NCBI GenBank assembly: GCA_035041965.1
Contig: JAPYMA010000992.1
Coordinates: forward strand, 1 to 64,000
Origin: Anisakis pegreffii
Taxonomy: Eukaryota; Nematoda; Chromadorea; Rhabditida; Anisakidae
DNA: 64,000 nucleotides
Direction of reading: 5' to 3'
Shown: piece by piece, positions 10,749-22,819 of the stretch
Numbering within the stretch: position 1 is the first letter of the stretch
Layout of the letters: each line of letters opens with the position of its first letter
Notes under the pieces: generated by a model
The model's input: the letters and a program-made list of their open reading frames with translations, nothing else
What the model was told of the DNA's origin: nothing
The model's database searches: none
Position numbers and translations under genes: made by a program

Positions 10749-12910
10749 TCATTGATGTCGTTTATGCTTGTAAGCTTTCTTGAATCCACGCTGAAATGAA
10801 GCAGTTCAGACAAGGCACGTGCCATATTCTTCACACAGAAACAAACCATCAACTGGATCTATGAGATCATTTGGCCAATAACTTACCAATTTTCCACTTT
10901 CCGAAGCTTCTGTCGATAACGGTTTGTGTTCTTCGGTTTCCATTCGGTTAATCCTACTTTTTTGCCTTCGTGATCTAACATTCCGCTCAGATTCCTCACT
11001 ACTCGAGCTGCTCTCATCTGTGGATAATATCCTCCCGGTGATTGAACTCATCGGCGATTGCTCTTCTTCATCATCTTCATCTGTGCGTTCGATTTTCTGA
11101 AGGAAAGTTTGTGTTGCTTTGGAATTTTACAGGAAAACTTCCATTTTGTTGATACAAATATTTACAATCTGATGAGTGAATTGAATGACTCCTATAAACA
11201 TCTGCAGTTTATAGTCGACTAATGGAATCCATCAGAAGCTTACTACAGTGACGTGTTGATCACGTGCTGGTTGTTTAGGTTGGCTAGATGTTTTGAGCAC
11301 AGCATCTTGCAACGACAGCGCAACAACACTCTTGTCGAGATCCTTTGAACCCTTCTGGCCAGATGGCCTTATGCCCGGAGAAGTATTCCTGCCTGAGTTA
11401 GTCGACGATTCTTGAACTGGTTGATTTCCAGATTCCAATACGTTGCTATTCGTTTCCTCACCGGTTCGTTCATTTTGATCAGTTTCACCTTCTTAATATT
11501 ATCGGAATATTAAGAGAGTTGCAACAAAATCATAAATGTCATTCAGATAGGACATCTTATAAAATCATCACTTATGAGCCATAATTACTTCATTAGGTGA
11601 ATTTGGAGGTGTCAAGAGGTACTGGAGGGGGCTGGGAAATCAGTATTTCGTGTAAATGTTAGTTTATGATAGAACGCCATTGTGAACGTGTTTTTTAACT
11701 GGGATATGTAAATTTGGTTAGTTGATGGCATCACTTTCCATTCTCCTTCGAATATCATTGGCTCGTCCCGGCCTAACAGGGTGTTCACTTGTTTTAACAG
11801 GGTTTTCATTCTTTTCCTTGCTCTTGCAAACGCTCTCATGACTTTTATCACCAAAACTGTTCTCTTCTGCCATTTTATCATTCGTTTCACTCAGCAGTTT
11901 TAGTCAAATTCTCATTCTATATAATGCATTCTACACCTGATCATTTGACTATCGAACGTTGTTGAGCAATTCAATTCAACTGTTGTATTGTTGACTTCTG
12001 CTGTCAACACTCGTCGACCTATTCAGTAAATAGTATATGGTACAGAATGAGAAAGTGATTTGAACTGTGAAGTGAAATGAGACGAAGCGAATGAGAAAAA
12101 CTCATCAAGAGAACGCTATTCGCATGTGATAGCTATGAGAGCGAATAGAACACGTCTGAAAAGAATGAGAGTCCATCTAAATCAGTTTGAAGTGAGCATT
12201 TCATAATCAGCAGCTTGTCATGCAATCATAATCGATCTCATGAACAGTGAAAACGTCAGGAACAAACGGAAAACCATTTGTTCCTGACGTTATACGCAGA
12301 AATAGTAAGTTCTTGTATCGGGGGTAAGAACGACCTGCTAGATTGTCAAAAAGGGTAATGGAGCAGCAGGACGTGGGAGCCACTGGATGAGGACATCAAC
12401 AGTCACCTAATTTTTTGTGATGGTGATGAACATTTCCCGTTTTTTGTCGTTTCTTCGAGTGGTTCTTTTTCCTTCTCCGTTTGTGCCTCCATTTCTTCTT
12501 AACAAACACATAGTAACCAATGATGCATAATGCCGCAACCACGATTGGAAGAAGAAAGACTGAAATAAATTTTGTAACATCCACTTTTGATGTGTGAACC
12601 TCACCTGAACCTGCTTGGCACTAGTGATTGCTTTCGAATTCATTTTGTGCAGCTTACACAGTGGTTTGAACTACATTTTACATTCTAGAGTATATGATAC
12701 AGTGGAAAACTGCCTTCTTTCGCCAAATTATGATATTACGAAATATGTCCATTGCGATTCTATGCCGCTTCAGGTATTGGACACTATCCGTTTAAAAATC
12801 ACGATTTACTTGGAAAGGCAGCGGCGATGTGATTTGAAGAGAACTTCATCATGTCACATACTTGTTGTTAGGACGAGCGCAACGATCATGTATAATAGAT
12901 GCGGCTCCAT
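10749..12910 (-). CDS. Single-pass membrane protein with charged tail, paralogue 2
   Basis: Five exons: 12862-12910, 12407-12559, 11253-11491, 10887-11096 and 10749-10790, in phase throughout, giving 230 residues. The first exon is again 49 nt and begins MEPHLLY. Exon 2 supplies FLLPIVVAALCIIGYYVFV followed by a very basic stretch (KKKWRHKRRRKKNHSKKR) and HHHH, the positive-inside signal for a cytoplasmic tail. Exons 3 and 4 are Ser/Glu/Asp-rich, including EDDEEE and SSSSSEESE, and look disordered and possibly phosphorylated. The protein ends in a short basic exon (RGFKKAYKHKRHQ). Intron 2 carries a dispersed repeat copy (11609-12228). Exon 3 uses an unusual acceptor, ATTAAG. Function unknown. 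Confidence 0.65.
11609..12228 (+). mobile_element. Dispersed repeat copy A, inside an intron
   Basis: About 620 bp aligning by eye along its whole length with 30243-30844. Shared blocks include the 'ggaggggg' run near the start, 'gctcgtcccggcctaaca', 'ctctcatgacttttatcacca' and 'agtaaatagtatatg'. Both copies are in the same orientation. This copy lies wholly within the 915-bp second intron of the 10749-12910 gene. No transposase ORF, so it is non-autonomous. Copy B suggests a hAT-type origin, but the hAT-like end is not recognisable here. Confidence 0.7.
12252..12291. repeat. 15-bp inverted repeat, 10-nt loop
   Basis: The arms 12252-12266 (aacgtcaggaacaaa) and 12277-12291 are exact reverse complements. 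It lies 22 bp beyond the end of repeat copy A, in the same intron. It may be an independent hairpin or a remnant of a small element. Confidence 0.8.
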
Positions 12911-12914
12911 CTTA

Positions 12915-14320
12915 TTTAACCGAGAATAATTACCAACTCGATGAACTCCACGATTTCGAGCAATTTAAAACAACTGCTCATAAAGACCAGCCACTTCAGT
13001 CCGCTGAAATATCAGCTGATAGATCACATCACTGTCACGAAATAAACAATCATTTAGCCTCATGTTTACCGTTGTTTTGTATTTTTGTTCCGGCTTATTT
13101 TAAGATGAGAGCCTTGGGCTTAAGATACGTCGAGTGCGCACTTAAAAACGTTGTACCTCATTCTCTTATACGATTCCCATCACCGTCACTCTAAGCGTGT
13201 TCTTAGAAAACTGCTTCCCTGCCCAAAATATCCTCTTATTGATATCACCTGCAGTTCGATGAACACTACTTCAATCCGAACCCAATTATGATGGGTGCGA
13301 TCACTGAAGTTAATGTGACGGCAAGAGCTGAGTTAACTTACTGCCTAAGTCGGCAAAGTTCCCCCTCTGCCTTGAGCAAACCACCCACGCCACGTTAAAC
13401 TGGGAAAATGGTTAGAGTGCAGTGAGATTTCAACCGCATGGAAAACCAATGTGTCATTGATGCAAATCTCGAGCCTCTTTTAATACGCAAATGTGGCCAT
13501 TCTAGTTTCAACAATACATATAGTGCAAATTATAATCAGCCATAGATTTTCATATAGGTGAGTGGACGACACCTTTGGAGTTGACTGCAAACACTGAATT
13601 TGTTCTGGCCACATTTCACAAAATCCGTTTTTTACTTCTGCGGTATTAAGGTCACCATTTTCGAACTGTCGCCGTCCTCAGTTTTGCTTGATAACATGGT
13701 CATTTCTTTACACCGTCAAATTTCCTGGATTCTCTAGTTTAGGAAAAGCATATATTTTGCCGAGCAATTCTGTTTACGATCTGAGAAATAGCTGACTGTC
13801 TGAAGGTATTTCAGTTGCTTGACAGCTCTCATTTCAATGCACTGTACCTCTGTCGACCAATCTCTATAATTTTTTCGCTATTATTGTTGCTGCGGGCTTC
13901 GTATGACATCTTGAAAGATGTTTTCTTTTGCAGATGAAACATTGAAGCAACAGGCGAAATTTTCTTGAAAGTTTTTCTTTTTTCTCTCAACTATGCAAAG
14001 ACTGGTTATATGGAATGATTTATTTCGTTTAACATATTTGATCTGCGATAAGAATGGAGCAACATTAAAAGTTATGATCACAAATGAGACATGTATAACT
14101 GAAAATAGGAAAAATATGCCGGAACGTTAACAAGGTAATTTAGTAAGACCCTAAAAATAGTGAAACAATGAATGCACTTCACATTCAGACTAATTTCTCA
14201 ATTCATCGAACATATGCAGGAAAAAGTATCATATGAAGATGCTGCAGCTTCAATTACATTTATAGAGTTACATATTTGAGACGACTTCCATCGTTACTCC
14301 AGTCACCGTTGTGCATCTTC
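12915..14320. other. Intergenic, no supported gene
   Basis: Spacer between the second and third paralogues. Plus-strand ORFs at 12615-12929 and 12862-13194 overlap minus-strand exon 1 of the neighbouring gene and look like chance frames. The stretch presumably holds the promoter or 5' UTR of the 10749-12910 gene; I see no clear motif. Confidence 0.5.
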
Positions 14321-14321
14321 G

Positions 14322-15743
14322 CTATGCCATAAGAACACTAAAGGCGTTCAGATTAGATTCACAGTTCGGTGCTCTCTATTTGGATACCGTTGCAACAAAT
14401 CAATGTTCGAAATTTTGCCATTTTCAGCTGGAATCTCACAATGGTCTGTTCGAAGCTGTTTAAATTCATTGAACTGACCCGGCAAACACAATCTGTTAGG
14501 TGTACAATGTGCAATTTTTAAATCTTCCATTGACCAATGATGAATGACATAATTAACTGAACGTTTTCGGAATGCGATAATACTCTTCATACCTTTGCTT
14601 TTCCGGCGATTTATCAACACACTCCGATGAATCACTTTTTCGGTTTGTAGTTTCACTTATTTCCACCACATGCGCAGAAAAGTTCACGTCTGTTTCCGAA
14701 ACAGAACCTTAATTAAAATCATCAATTAACCTTCCCTTGTTTGGATTCATTCATTCGCCTCAATATGATAGATCCGCACTAGAACAAATCGAAAATACAA
14801 ATTTCTCCACGAATTAACTGCTGATTGGCTGGCTTTTGAAATTCCCTGCATACAGTTGACAGAACTCAGAAAGATTTGATGCGAAAAAATAAATTCAAAT
14901 CGACGGAGAATCGCATTCAAATGCATCATGTGGATAATTGTCCGTGTTAAGCAATGAGCATGGCAGGAACGAATTCAGTAAGGTGGATCTACCTGCCGGA
15001 GGTGTTTTCCCGTTCAGTGCTTCGGTTTCAAAATCGCACTTGTAACGACCAGTCATAATCTGGGATACATATGAATAGAAGCCGCAGATATATAAGCTTA
15101 TGAAGAACGTCGGCACAAGAATACCTGAAGAACTCAGCTAATAAGATATTCATTCAACTGAATTGGTTTATTGATGTAGCTAGTTTCGAAACACTGAGTA
15201 TCCACATTGGGGATCAATCTGAAGATTGATCTTCCACTACCTACTTTTCAGTCCTACTATTTTTTTGTCATTGATTCACAATGGAAACTGCTCACCTCAC
15301 TTCAAATCATTTGATTCAATGGTTGAAAGAATTTCAATCTAATTCGGTTCATTCAGCTCTGTAGCGAAATGTTTATATCAGTTTTTACTCTTGGCATGTC
15401 TTGAAACAGTAGTATATTTACCATCGAAAGAGTGTTATTCACACCGCATTCCAGTGAAATAATTCTCATTAAGGAGGTGTCTTAACCCAGTGAGTCATGT
15501 CCAAACTGAACCGATGAAACAACACTGTTTCAATTCATCATACTATATCTCCTCAGCAGTACTACCGTATGCCTCAAGTGATTTTAAAAAAAACGTAATG
15601 AATGATTCGTATGACCTTGTTAATTCCGGATCGCATTCTTTGAATCTAACAAAATAGGGATATGCCTCTTGAAAAGACTTTGAAATCATCGTACCTGTAA
15701 GAATGCCCGTGACAATGATGATGATAAGCATTGATGAATCCAT
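14322..15743 (-). CDS. Single-pass membrane protein with polar tail, paralogue 3
   Basis: Exons 15695-15743, 14993-15124, 14593-14707, 14388-14492 and probably 14322-14337, in phase, giving about 138 residues. Exon 1 is 49 nt (MDSSMLIIIIVTGILT plus one base), as in the other two genes. Exon 2 continues the membrane segment as ILVPTFFISLYICGFYSYV, matching the Pro and the G-x-Y-x-Y end of its paralogues. The tail is shorter and less basic, with six Cys (three before residue 100), Ser/Thr/Glu-rich parts and an FNEFKQLRTDH segment. Exon 3 uses an ATTAAG acceptor, as in paralogue 2. The last exon of five codons is tentative; the preceding donor is GTATCC. Function unknown. Confidence 0.58.
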
Positions 15744-15924
15744 TTCACAGGCGAATACGTTGCGTTCGATTTCAGCACATTTTGACACTAAACCTGAGCA
15801 CTGATTTTCACAGTGGCGCTGCAAGTAAGCAAGTGGTGTTGAAGAAGTTCGATTGAAATTGATTCGAATTGCAAAGGAGCGAGGCCGAGGCAAATCTTCT
15901 TATGCTTTCACACACACGCACACA

Positions 15925-18153
15925 CTACTCTTCAGCATTCAGAACCTAGCAGTTAAACGCGCAACTGGTCATATACCAACAGCACCGATATTAGACCAAG
16001 GCAATAATTCAACGCTACTTTCAATCATCGCAACTGCTTGATGAATACCACCACTACGATAGATGTGGTGATTTATTGCGATGGCTTCATTTTTCGATGG
16101 CAATTGCTCACTTGCGCCCTTTCGCGCTGAATGACCATTACGAAATGCTGTTGGCGATCTTGATTCATGGAAAATGGCTTTAACGGGGATAACGAGGATT
16201 AGCATCCGAGATGTCGAGCAAAAATTCGCAGAAAAACAACAATCAAAAAATCAAAATCAAAAATGGTGTTGATTAAGCTATTATTGTTATGCTATTCCGA
16301 GGATGTGAAGTTAATAAGCACAAATTGAGCATGCAAACATTCGCCGCATAAAATCATACGCAAATACATATAGGTCAGTTTTTTTGCAAAAAGATCGCTT
16401 GCAAGCACAAACTTACTGCAAGCGGAATTTCCATGTGTTTTCCAATGATTAAGAGAAGAGGCATTCACACGAACGATTGAACACATCAAAAAACTTCTCA
16501 CAACATTGTAGAAGCAATGGTGTGCTTTCGTGAGCAATACAATTATTATAACAACAAAAAAAAACAGCAACAGAAACGCTCGCAATTATGGTGGTTCTCA
16601 GTCGTCTTTCAGTTTTATGCAAAGAGCACATGCACTCTGCACGCAATTACTGATGTTCTTTGAATCGCGTTCCTGGAGTTGCTTACCCGTTGTGCGTATT
16701 GTCTGAAGAATTGCTCGTTTTCAAATGCGTACGCGTTAAATGCGGATAATGGATCTTCACTTAGAATTGAGTCGATTATTTCGAATTCCTTCTCATCATA
16801 TGAGTGTTGATGACGAATGATTGCTCTGAAACACTCGAATGAAAAAACAATGCAACAAAAATAAATTGCTTAAACGTGTGAGGAGAATTTCATCAAACCA
16901 TTTTGACACTGAACAAATGCGCATTTGTGAAGAATGTGACCAATATTTTGACTAGGTAACAATTTAGAGCCACCAAAGTGAACGTCTCTAGAAGATGGAA
17001 GAAAACTTTCTTCTGTTTGTCTCGTCATCCGATGATGTAATTTCGGAGGTTGGTCTCGTGCTAAGTCAAGAGTAATCCGAGCAATTTAATTATAGTATAT
17101 GGAGCGATGAGTTCTGGCAATGCGAATCATTTATTCTTCCTTATTATGCGCAATAACGTCACAAATGCCATCTCCCACAACACGCGAACATTGACCTAAT
17201 TGCTTAGGAGCGCATAGGGGTGACGCTAGCAGCTCGTTATTAAACAATTTCAGCGAATAAATTGATAAGCAATATTCTTAAAAGAAAACAGCATATGCGT
17301 TTCAGCATGAGTGACGATGAAGCAAAAATAATGCAGTTTAACGGTTACGCTTTCCAAGTGCACTGTCTTCTGAAGATTTTCTGTTTCCATGGAGAATATG
17401 TACTCATTGAAGATAGTTGGCCAATTAATTTTCACTAGCAATTATCAACATGATTTGTGACCTATTCCACTGAAATCTTCACTAAATTTTTTCTCACAAA
17501 TTTTCACTCACATGATGTTCTTGCGGAAACATGTTCGCTTCCTACAACATGTTTTTTGCGTTTCCTAGCATGTGTATGACTGTGTGACTATGAGTGGAAT
17601 AAAAGTGCAGAAACGCCTTCATCTGATAAACCAGCATCCAAGAAAAAAAAGCGTTTCTGGAATTACTGGAACGAATGAAAACCGATCAACATACCTTGAT
17701 GAGTCGCCATCCACAACAGTCAGAATGCATGACATAGTGAAGACCGTTAAAAGCATCTCGTTAGAAGTAATGATTTTTTTCTGGCTCTTTCTGGCCTTTT
17801 ACACACACACAGACAGTAACAAAAATGCCACCAGAAGAATATTCACTGAGCAGATTTCAAGCAGTCAATAGTTCAGTTTAATAGATATTCACAAATTGAA
17901 GATTTACGAATGACACTCAAAACATTGAACGATGCAATGAACATTTTCGTCGTCAGCGAGGGATCATTTCAGCTGAAAACTATTCATAATATCCCTCACT
18001 CTTTGAAGATAATTATTCGTATTGCGTTAATTTGAACCTCCGAACTGCACACAGAAATCGGACTGCAAATGCTGCAGTTAGTTACGTTTAAGTGTCAATG
18101 ACGCACTTGATTGTGCCCAGTGAAAGGAGGACAAAATCGTCGGAAATCTCCAT
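15925..18153 (-). CDS. Tentative small gene upstream of paralogue 3
   Basis: Exon 16687-16825 is the most convincing part: only one frame is open, with TTTCAG and GTAAGC borders, encoding an acidic segment (EKEFEIIDSILSEDPLSAF). Phase-compatible neighbours are a start exon 18107-18153 (MEISDDFVLLSLGTI, donor GTGCGT), exon 16112-16177 (acceptor TTAAAG, donor GTGAGC) and a last exon 15925-15945 ending in TAG. Together they give about 90 residues with no signal peptide or membrane segment. An alternative is that 15972-16205 stays open in another frame as a 69-codon terminal exon. The gene ends about 180 bp before paralogue 3 starts on the same strand. No family recognised. Confidence 0.33.
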
Positions 18154-19685
18154 TCGAATGATAAGTGATTGTAATCGATGTGAACAGTTCAGTGATCATT
18201 TAAATTATTAGTCGACGGGTTCTTTGAGCTCTTACAATTAGCGATTTTGAATTAGTTATGCACAAATGAATGAACACTCAGCAGCTGAGGCGAAAACAAT
18301 TCGTTCGTGAATAATTCAAACAGAAGATAAATCTCTAAAAGATGAATTCTTTAGACAAATAACTTGTTAAGATCGAAATCGCTGAGTGCAGAAAAGTAGA
18401 ACAGCACAAAAGAATCCCACTTGAACTATAGTAATCAATGAACAACAACGGTGAAATACACTTATGGAGTTTCACTTAATGCAAATGAAAATAGCCTATT
18501 CATGCACTTCTGTGTCAGTCATATAGGGTATCCTTCAGCTCTGGAATGATTCGCATCTGAATTGGGCACTACGGCTTGCTAAACTACACTGTTTACGGAG
18601 GGCGCAATGAAAATTTGGCGACAGCTTGAAAATCGCTATCGAAATCTGCGATAAAATAAAATGGTCTATTTGGAGTCAGACCTAAGCATGGACGGCTGGC
18701 TATTTGGGGAGGCTATGGCAATCAAGCAAGCTATAAATCGACCCTTCGATGAACACTCTTACTCTTTCTTATTTGTTTGATTACTCTTATGGTGTAAACA
18801 AATGCTGCGCGATGTTGGCATGAATGCTAAATCAATATGGGAGTGCATTAGCGCAGCATTAAGCAGCAAATCAAAGAATGGAAGCACACTGAAACAGTGA
18901 ACAGTTTTTGAGATGCTCACGTTATGCCGTAACGTTTAGCGTCGAGAAACGTACTTGAGAATGATTCTACAGATGACCTTTAGGGTCAGTTCATTCACAG
19001 ACTCAAAGACGGAAGCAGTTAGGAACGAGTACGGAGATGGATACTACTAAATAATTTTAAAAAATTTCGTTAGCTTGCAAAAGCTCTCAAGTAAGACAGC
19101 CACATTTTGAGGACTTTTTTGTGAAGTATTAACAAATGAAAATGAGAAATAGGTGATGAATCAGCCACTGACAGGAACTTGTTAAAGTGAACTCGGAAAA
19201 ACAAAACCAATTCAACATCAAAAGCACTAATCCATAAAGGACGATTCAGGAATTGTATTTCATACGTGTGTTTTCAGATACACTTCGTAATTGATCGTGG
19301 AAGGTTTCCCATCTAATGTTAGCGTGAAAGGAGTACGGAAAGATGATATAACAAAGCATTTTTCACGTCAGGCAGTACACTTTATTGAAAGTTGAACGAT
19401 GCACTGAGACGAGAAAATCTAATGAAGCTGAAACTGATAAGGTCATCAACAGTATGGTGAATCATCAACAAAGTCGTACTCAATCGACTAAGCCATACAA
19501 AGTTATCTCATGTGTAAATACAAATTCGAGATTATTTTATAGCCTCAATTGCAAATATTCACGCGGTTTTGTCCGTATGCTCATTCCTAATTAGCGTTTC
19601 TGTTTAACAAGTGAACCAGACTACGGTGAGTCATTCATGAATCCATTAACGAACTGAAATTATCGCACCAATTCAGAGGTTAATT

Positions 19686-20292
19686 TCATTCAACTGACGT
19701 AGAACGTAGCATTTGTTCAATTAAGAGCATTTTGTAGGACATATGTGGAATTGTCAGGTAAAATGTCATAGAAAACAATCTATCTGAGGGTGTGACGGAA
19801 GTGAAGCAATTGTCATCAACTCCATTCGAATCACCGCAACTAAAAATTATTAAATTATTTCTGTTTGCTACATAGGATGTGTAAATGGAGACATAAATAG
19901 TAACATGTCGCTCATAAATCCAAACAATTGATTGTTTTGAAGGCTTACGAGGATTAACGTTCATCCATCGCGACATGCATTGATTGTGTGAGAGCAGGAA
20001 TAACTTCCTTAAGATCAACCGTATACCCACACGAGTTATGCCCACACCGATTGTTTTTCAAAAGCAACTAGATGTAATGAAGTGTAGAACTTGTAAGTGA
20101 AGGACGCAATCTATCTACCAAAAGTGAACGATTGACATATTCACTTCTGAAAGTGACACACTGAATCGATTCATCAAAATCCACAAGATGCAAATTTCCA
20201 TTGCTTGAAAGCCAGCCACATTTCTTTGCTATTGAATTCGTGGATGATTGAGTAATGTATTCAAAAAAAAGTGAACACTCCAGAAGAGTCAT
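19686..20292 (-). CDS. Two neighbouring ORFs, possibly exons of one gene
   Basis: The upstream ORF (20068-20292) starts at an ATG and encodes 74 residues with a polar run (HLVDFDESIQCVTFRSEYVN). The downstream ORF (19686-20045) is open for 119 codons, long for DNA of this composition. I could not find a good donor/acceptor pair joining them in phase, although a TTTTTAG acceptor lies inside the second. No domain recognised; either or both may be chance. Confidence 0.25.
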
Positions 20293-21330
20293 ACAAAATG
20301 ACTAACTTCAGTAGAGCAATTCAGCGAGACATTCAATCAACCAGATTGCATTGCAGAGTTTTGCGTTGCACATTGAGGAGAGTTTGTGGTCGGTAATTTG
20401 AGAGGGACAACGTAGTGAAAACTGCTATTGATGATTGATTCTGGATATGGTCGCACGCGAAAAAGATTTCTTCATTATTTATGCCTACCTATCACAATCG
20501 GCGGCTAATCTCAGCCTGCACTTTATCACGACGATTCAGGTGTTCTCATTCAGCAGTTCAGCTTCACGGGCCGTGATACATGATCACAGCAAGTAAACTT
20601 AATTGTGATCATACAATCATCAGGAAGTGTAGTTTTGATAAACTGTCGATGACAGACCGCGAAGTTTTGAGCTCTCTAAAGCCAGGACGTTTTTATGTAA
20701 GCATAGCACACATTCGAGGATGTATTGCAAAGCATAAGTTCGCAGATGAATAATGTTGACAAATAAAGTCCGTCAACAAATAATGTTGGCTTTTAAAAAG
20801 TATAACATGTTAGAGTACAGTATTCAACACGCTTCAGCATTTTCTTTCGTTATATCTATCAACTTCAGACGACCAATTTCTCAAATTTTGTCAGTTTGCA
20901 TCAAAACATGAGGAGTATCTTCCCCATGCGAGCGTTCAACAATGTTTTTTTAGACTAAGCAGATTCGCATCATTTAAAATTCTTTTAAAGAGTTTTTATT
21001 TTCATCTCACTCGATTGCATTCATCTGCAACGTTTTACACTTGCTTTGAATAGTCTGCTCTTTTTTCTGCATTATGCGATTCCAAAAGAATTGCATCAAT
21101 AACCTAACAGTCCGTATCAAACGCGAAGGAATCCTTCCAAAAAAATTGGGAACATTAAAAATCTTTGTGTAACAGGTCTAGAAGAAAGTCAAAATATGTA
21201 AAAGCAAAAAAAAATGAAACAATTGGGAATTGAATCGCAAAGCCGTGCACAGACACAGTGCTCCATGTTCTCATAAACTCCGAGCAATTGAAAGGTGGAC
21301 GAATCTCACCGCCCCTCAACAAATCCGACT

Positions 21331-21600
21331 ATGACGGCGTCCGAACAGATTACCGGAGTTTGGTCAATCCACCCAAATCAATTTTTCAGCGTTCTTAAAT
21401 TCATTAATCCGATCGAACATCGAAGGTTCTCGGTCGAAAGCGGACCGAATTCACATTATGGGACTCCGACATTCGATATTCCAACTGAACTTCAAAACTC
21501 TTCCATCGGGATCCGATTTTTAGAATTCCGAGAGAAATTCGCTAGATTTTACCAAGCGAATTTCGATCGGTTACCATCACTAGATCCGATCCGTTCATGA
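21331..21600 (+). CDS. ORF with coding-like composition
   Basis: 89 codons from ATG at 21331; open further upstream to a GTG at 21295. It has more G/C and CpG than its surroundings, with many 'gatccga' and 'tccga' words. The peptide is mixed and soluble-looking (GIRFLEFREKFARFYQANFD near the end), without signal peptide or membrane segment. A TTTTTCAG lies within it (about 21380-21387), so an exon may begin there. No family recognised. Confidence 0.35.
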   Translation: MTASEQITGVWSIHPNQFFSVLKFINPIEHRRFSVESGPNSHYGTPTFDIPTELQNSSIGIRFLEFREKFARFYQANFDRLPSLDPIRS

Positions 21601-22130
21601 GGTATCGATGCAGCAATAATGAATGTTCATAGAAACGATACACTCACATTGCTTCAGATACGCCCGGCTGAATAAGAACAATCGCTGTACCGTCAATGAA
21701 TTCAGACATATAACGCAACAAAAAACGTGCATAACGCATTTGAATGGTCGGTATGGGCTGAGGAAACGCAGAAACTTTGTTCATATTCATCCTAACTGAT
21801 GCAGTTATCCGTATGAGAAACGAAAAATTTTCAGCTGATCAGAATGTAAAAAATGAAGAGTGCAAAATTCCGATTCGCACCACCATCCGACATGAAACCG
21901 AGTGGATGGAATAATGAGAATTTTGCTCAGACTATACCCATCACTACAACTGACACTTCCGGAACACAACTATTTGTGTTTAAACACTTGTCACTGAATG
22001 CCGTCGGATCCAAATTCCTTTAACCCCCATATCAACCATCAGTTACGATTTCCGACTCGATCAACAACAATATACGGCTAGTTCTCATGGATTAATAATC
22101 CTCCTAGAGCAATCAATCCCATCACTCACT

Positions 22131-22150
22131 TCACACGCACACACACACGC
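22131..22150. repeat. (AC)n microsatellite
   Basis: Slightly interrupted AC run. Confidence 0.85.
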
Positions 22151-22801
22151 ATAACTAATTCATTGGCATTGCCTGAGTGGTAGTATTTGCCAGAGCCGGA
22201 ACTCTCAATCCAAAATTATCATTCGCAACAACGTATGCAGTAATGGACAAGACGTTTATAAGCGTCAAACAGGAACATAATTACATGTGAGCAATTTCTC
22301 AGGCTCAAATTCTTTCTCAGAACACTCAGCCACATTTTCAACTATCTTCATTCAGTTATTCGAATCAGTTATATACGAGTGAACTGAATATATGATCACC
22401 GAAGTTCATACGTCATATAACATCAACCATATTACATGTTCACAATACAATTCACGTGTGCTCACAAAAAATCACAGCATTCGCAAAGCTTATTATATCC
22501 TACTCAACTGTAATGGTAACAGCATTTCATTCGACTTTTAATGTGCATTTATAGCCGGCGATAATATTCAACATGGATAACATGCAAGCGCTAAACGACG
22601 GAAGGCGAACAATATAAAGCTGTTCGATGGAAATCTTAAGAAACTCGATTCATAGTACTGGATTTTTTACTTGACTCACACACTCATCGGCACAGCCACA
22701 CATTCATGGACACTCAACAATTTGTCGGTTAAGACTTCTCGATTGAGAAATTCGTTGTTGAGTAATGCCGAAGATTACTGGCTCGAGCAGTATAAGCAAA
22801 G

Positions 22802-22819
22802 CATCCATCCATCCATCCA
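22802..22819. repeat. (ATCC)n microsatellite
   Basis: Four tandem 'catc' units. Confidence 0.9.

Noticed and set aside
16449..16646. Cys-rich minus-strand ORF
   Set aside because: No splice context; low-complexity T-rich core.
17572..17871. 99-codon plus-strand ORF, and an antisense signal-peptide exon in the same place
   Set aside because: The antisense exon would need an intron of about 29 nt, too short; the plus ORF lacks any support beyond length.
22166..22205. tRNA-like stretch (gcattgcctgagtggtagtatttgcc)
   Set aside because: It resembles the first half of tRNA-Gly, including an A-box-like part, but there is no anticodon stem, no good B box and no closing acceptor stem.
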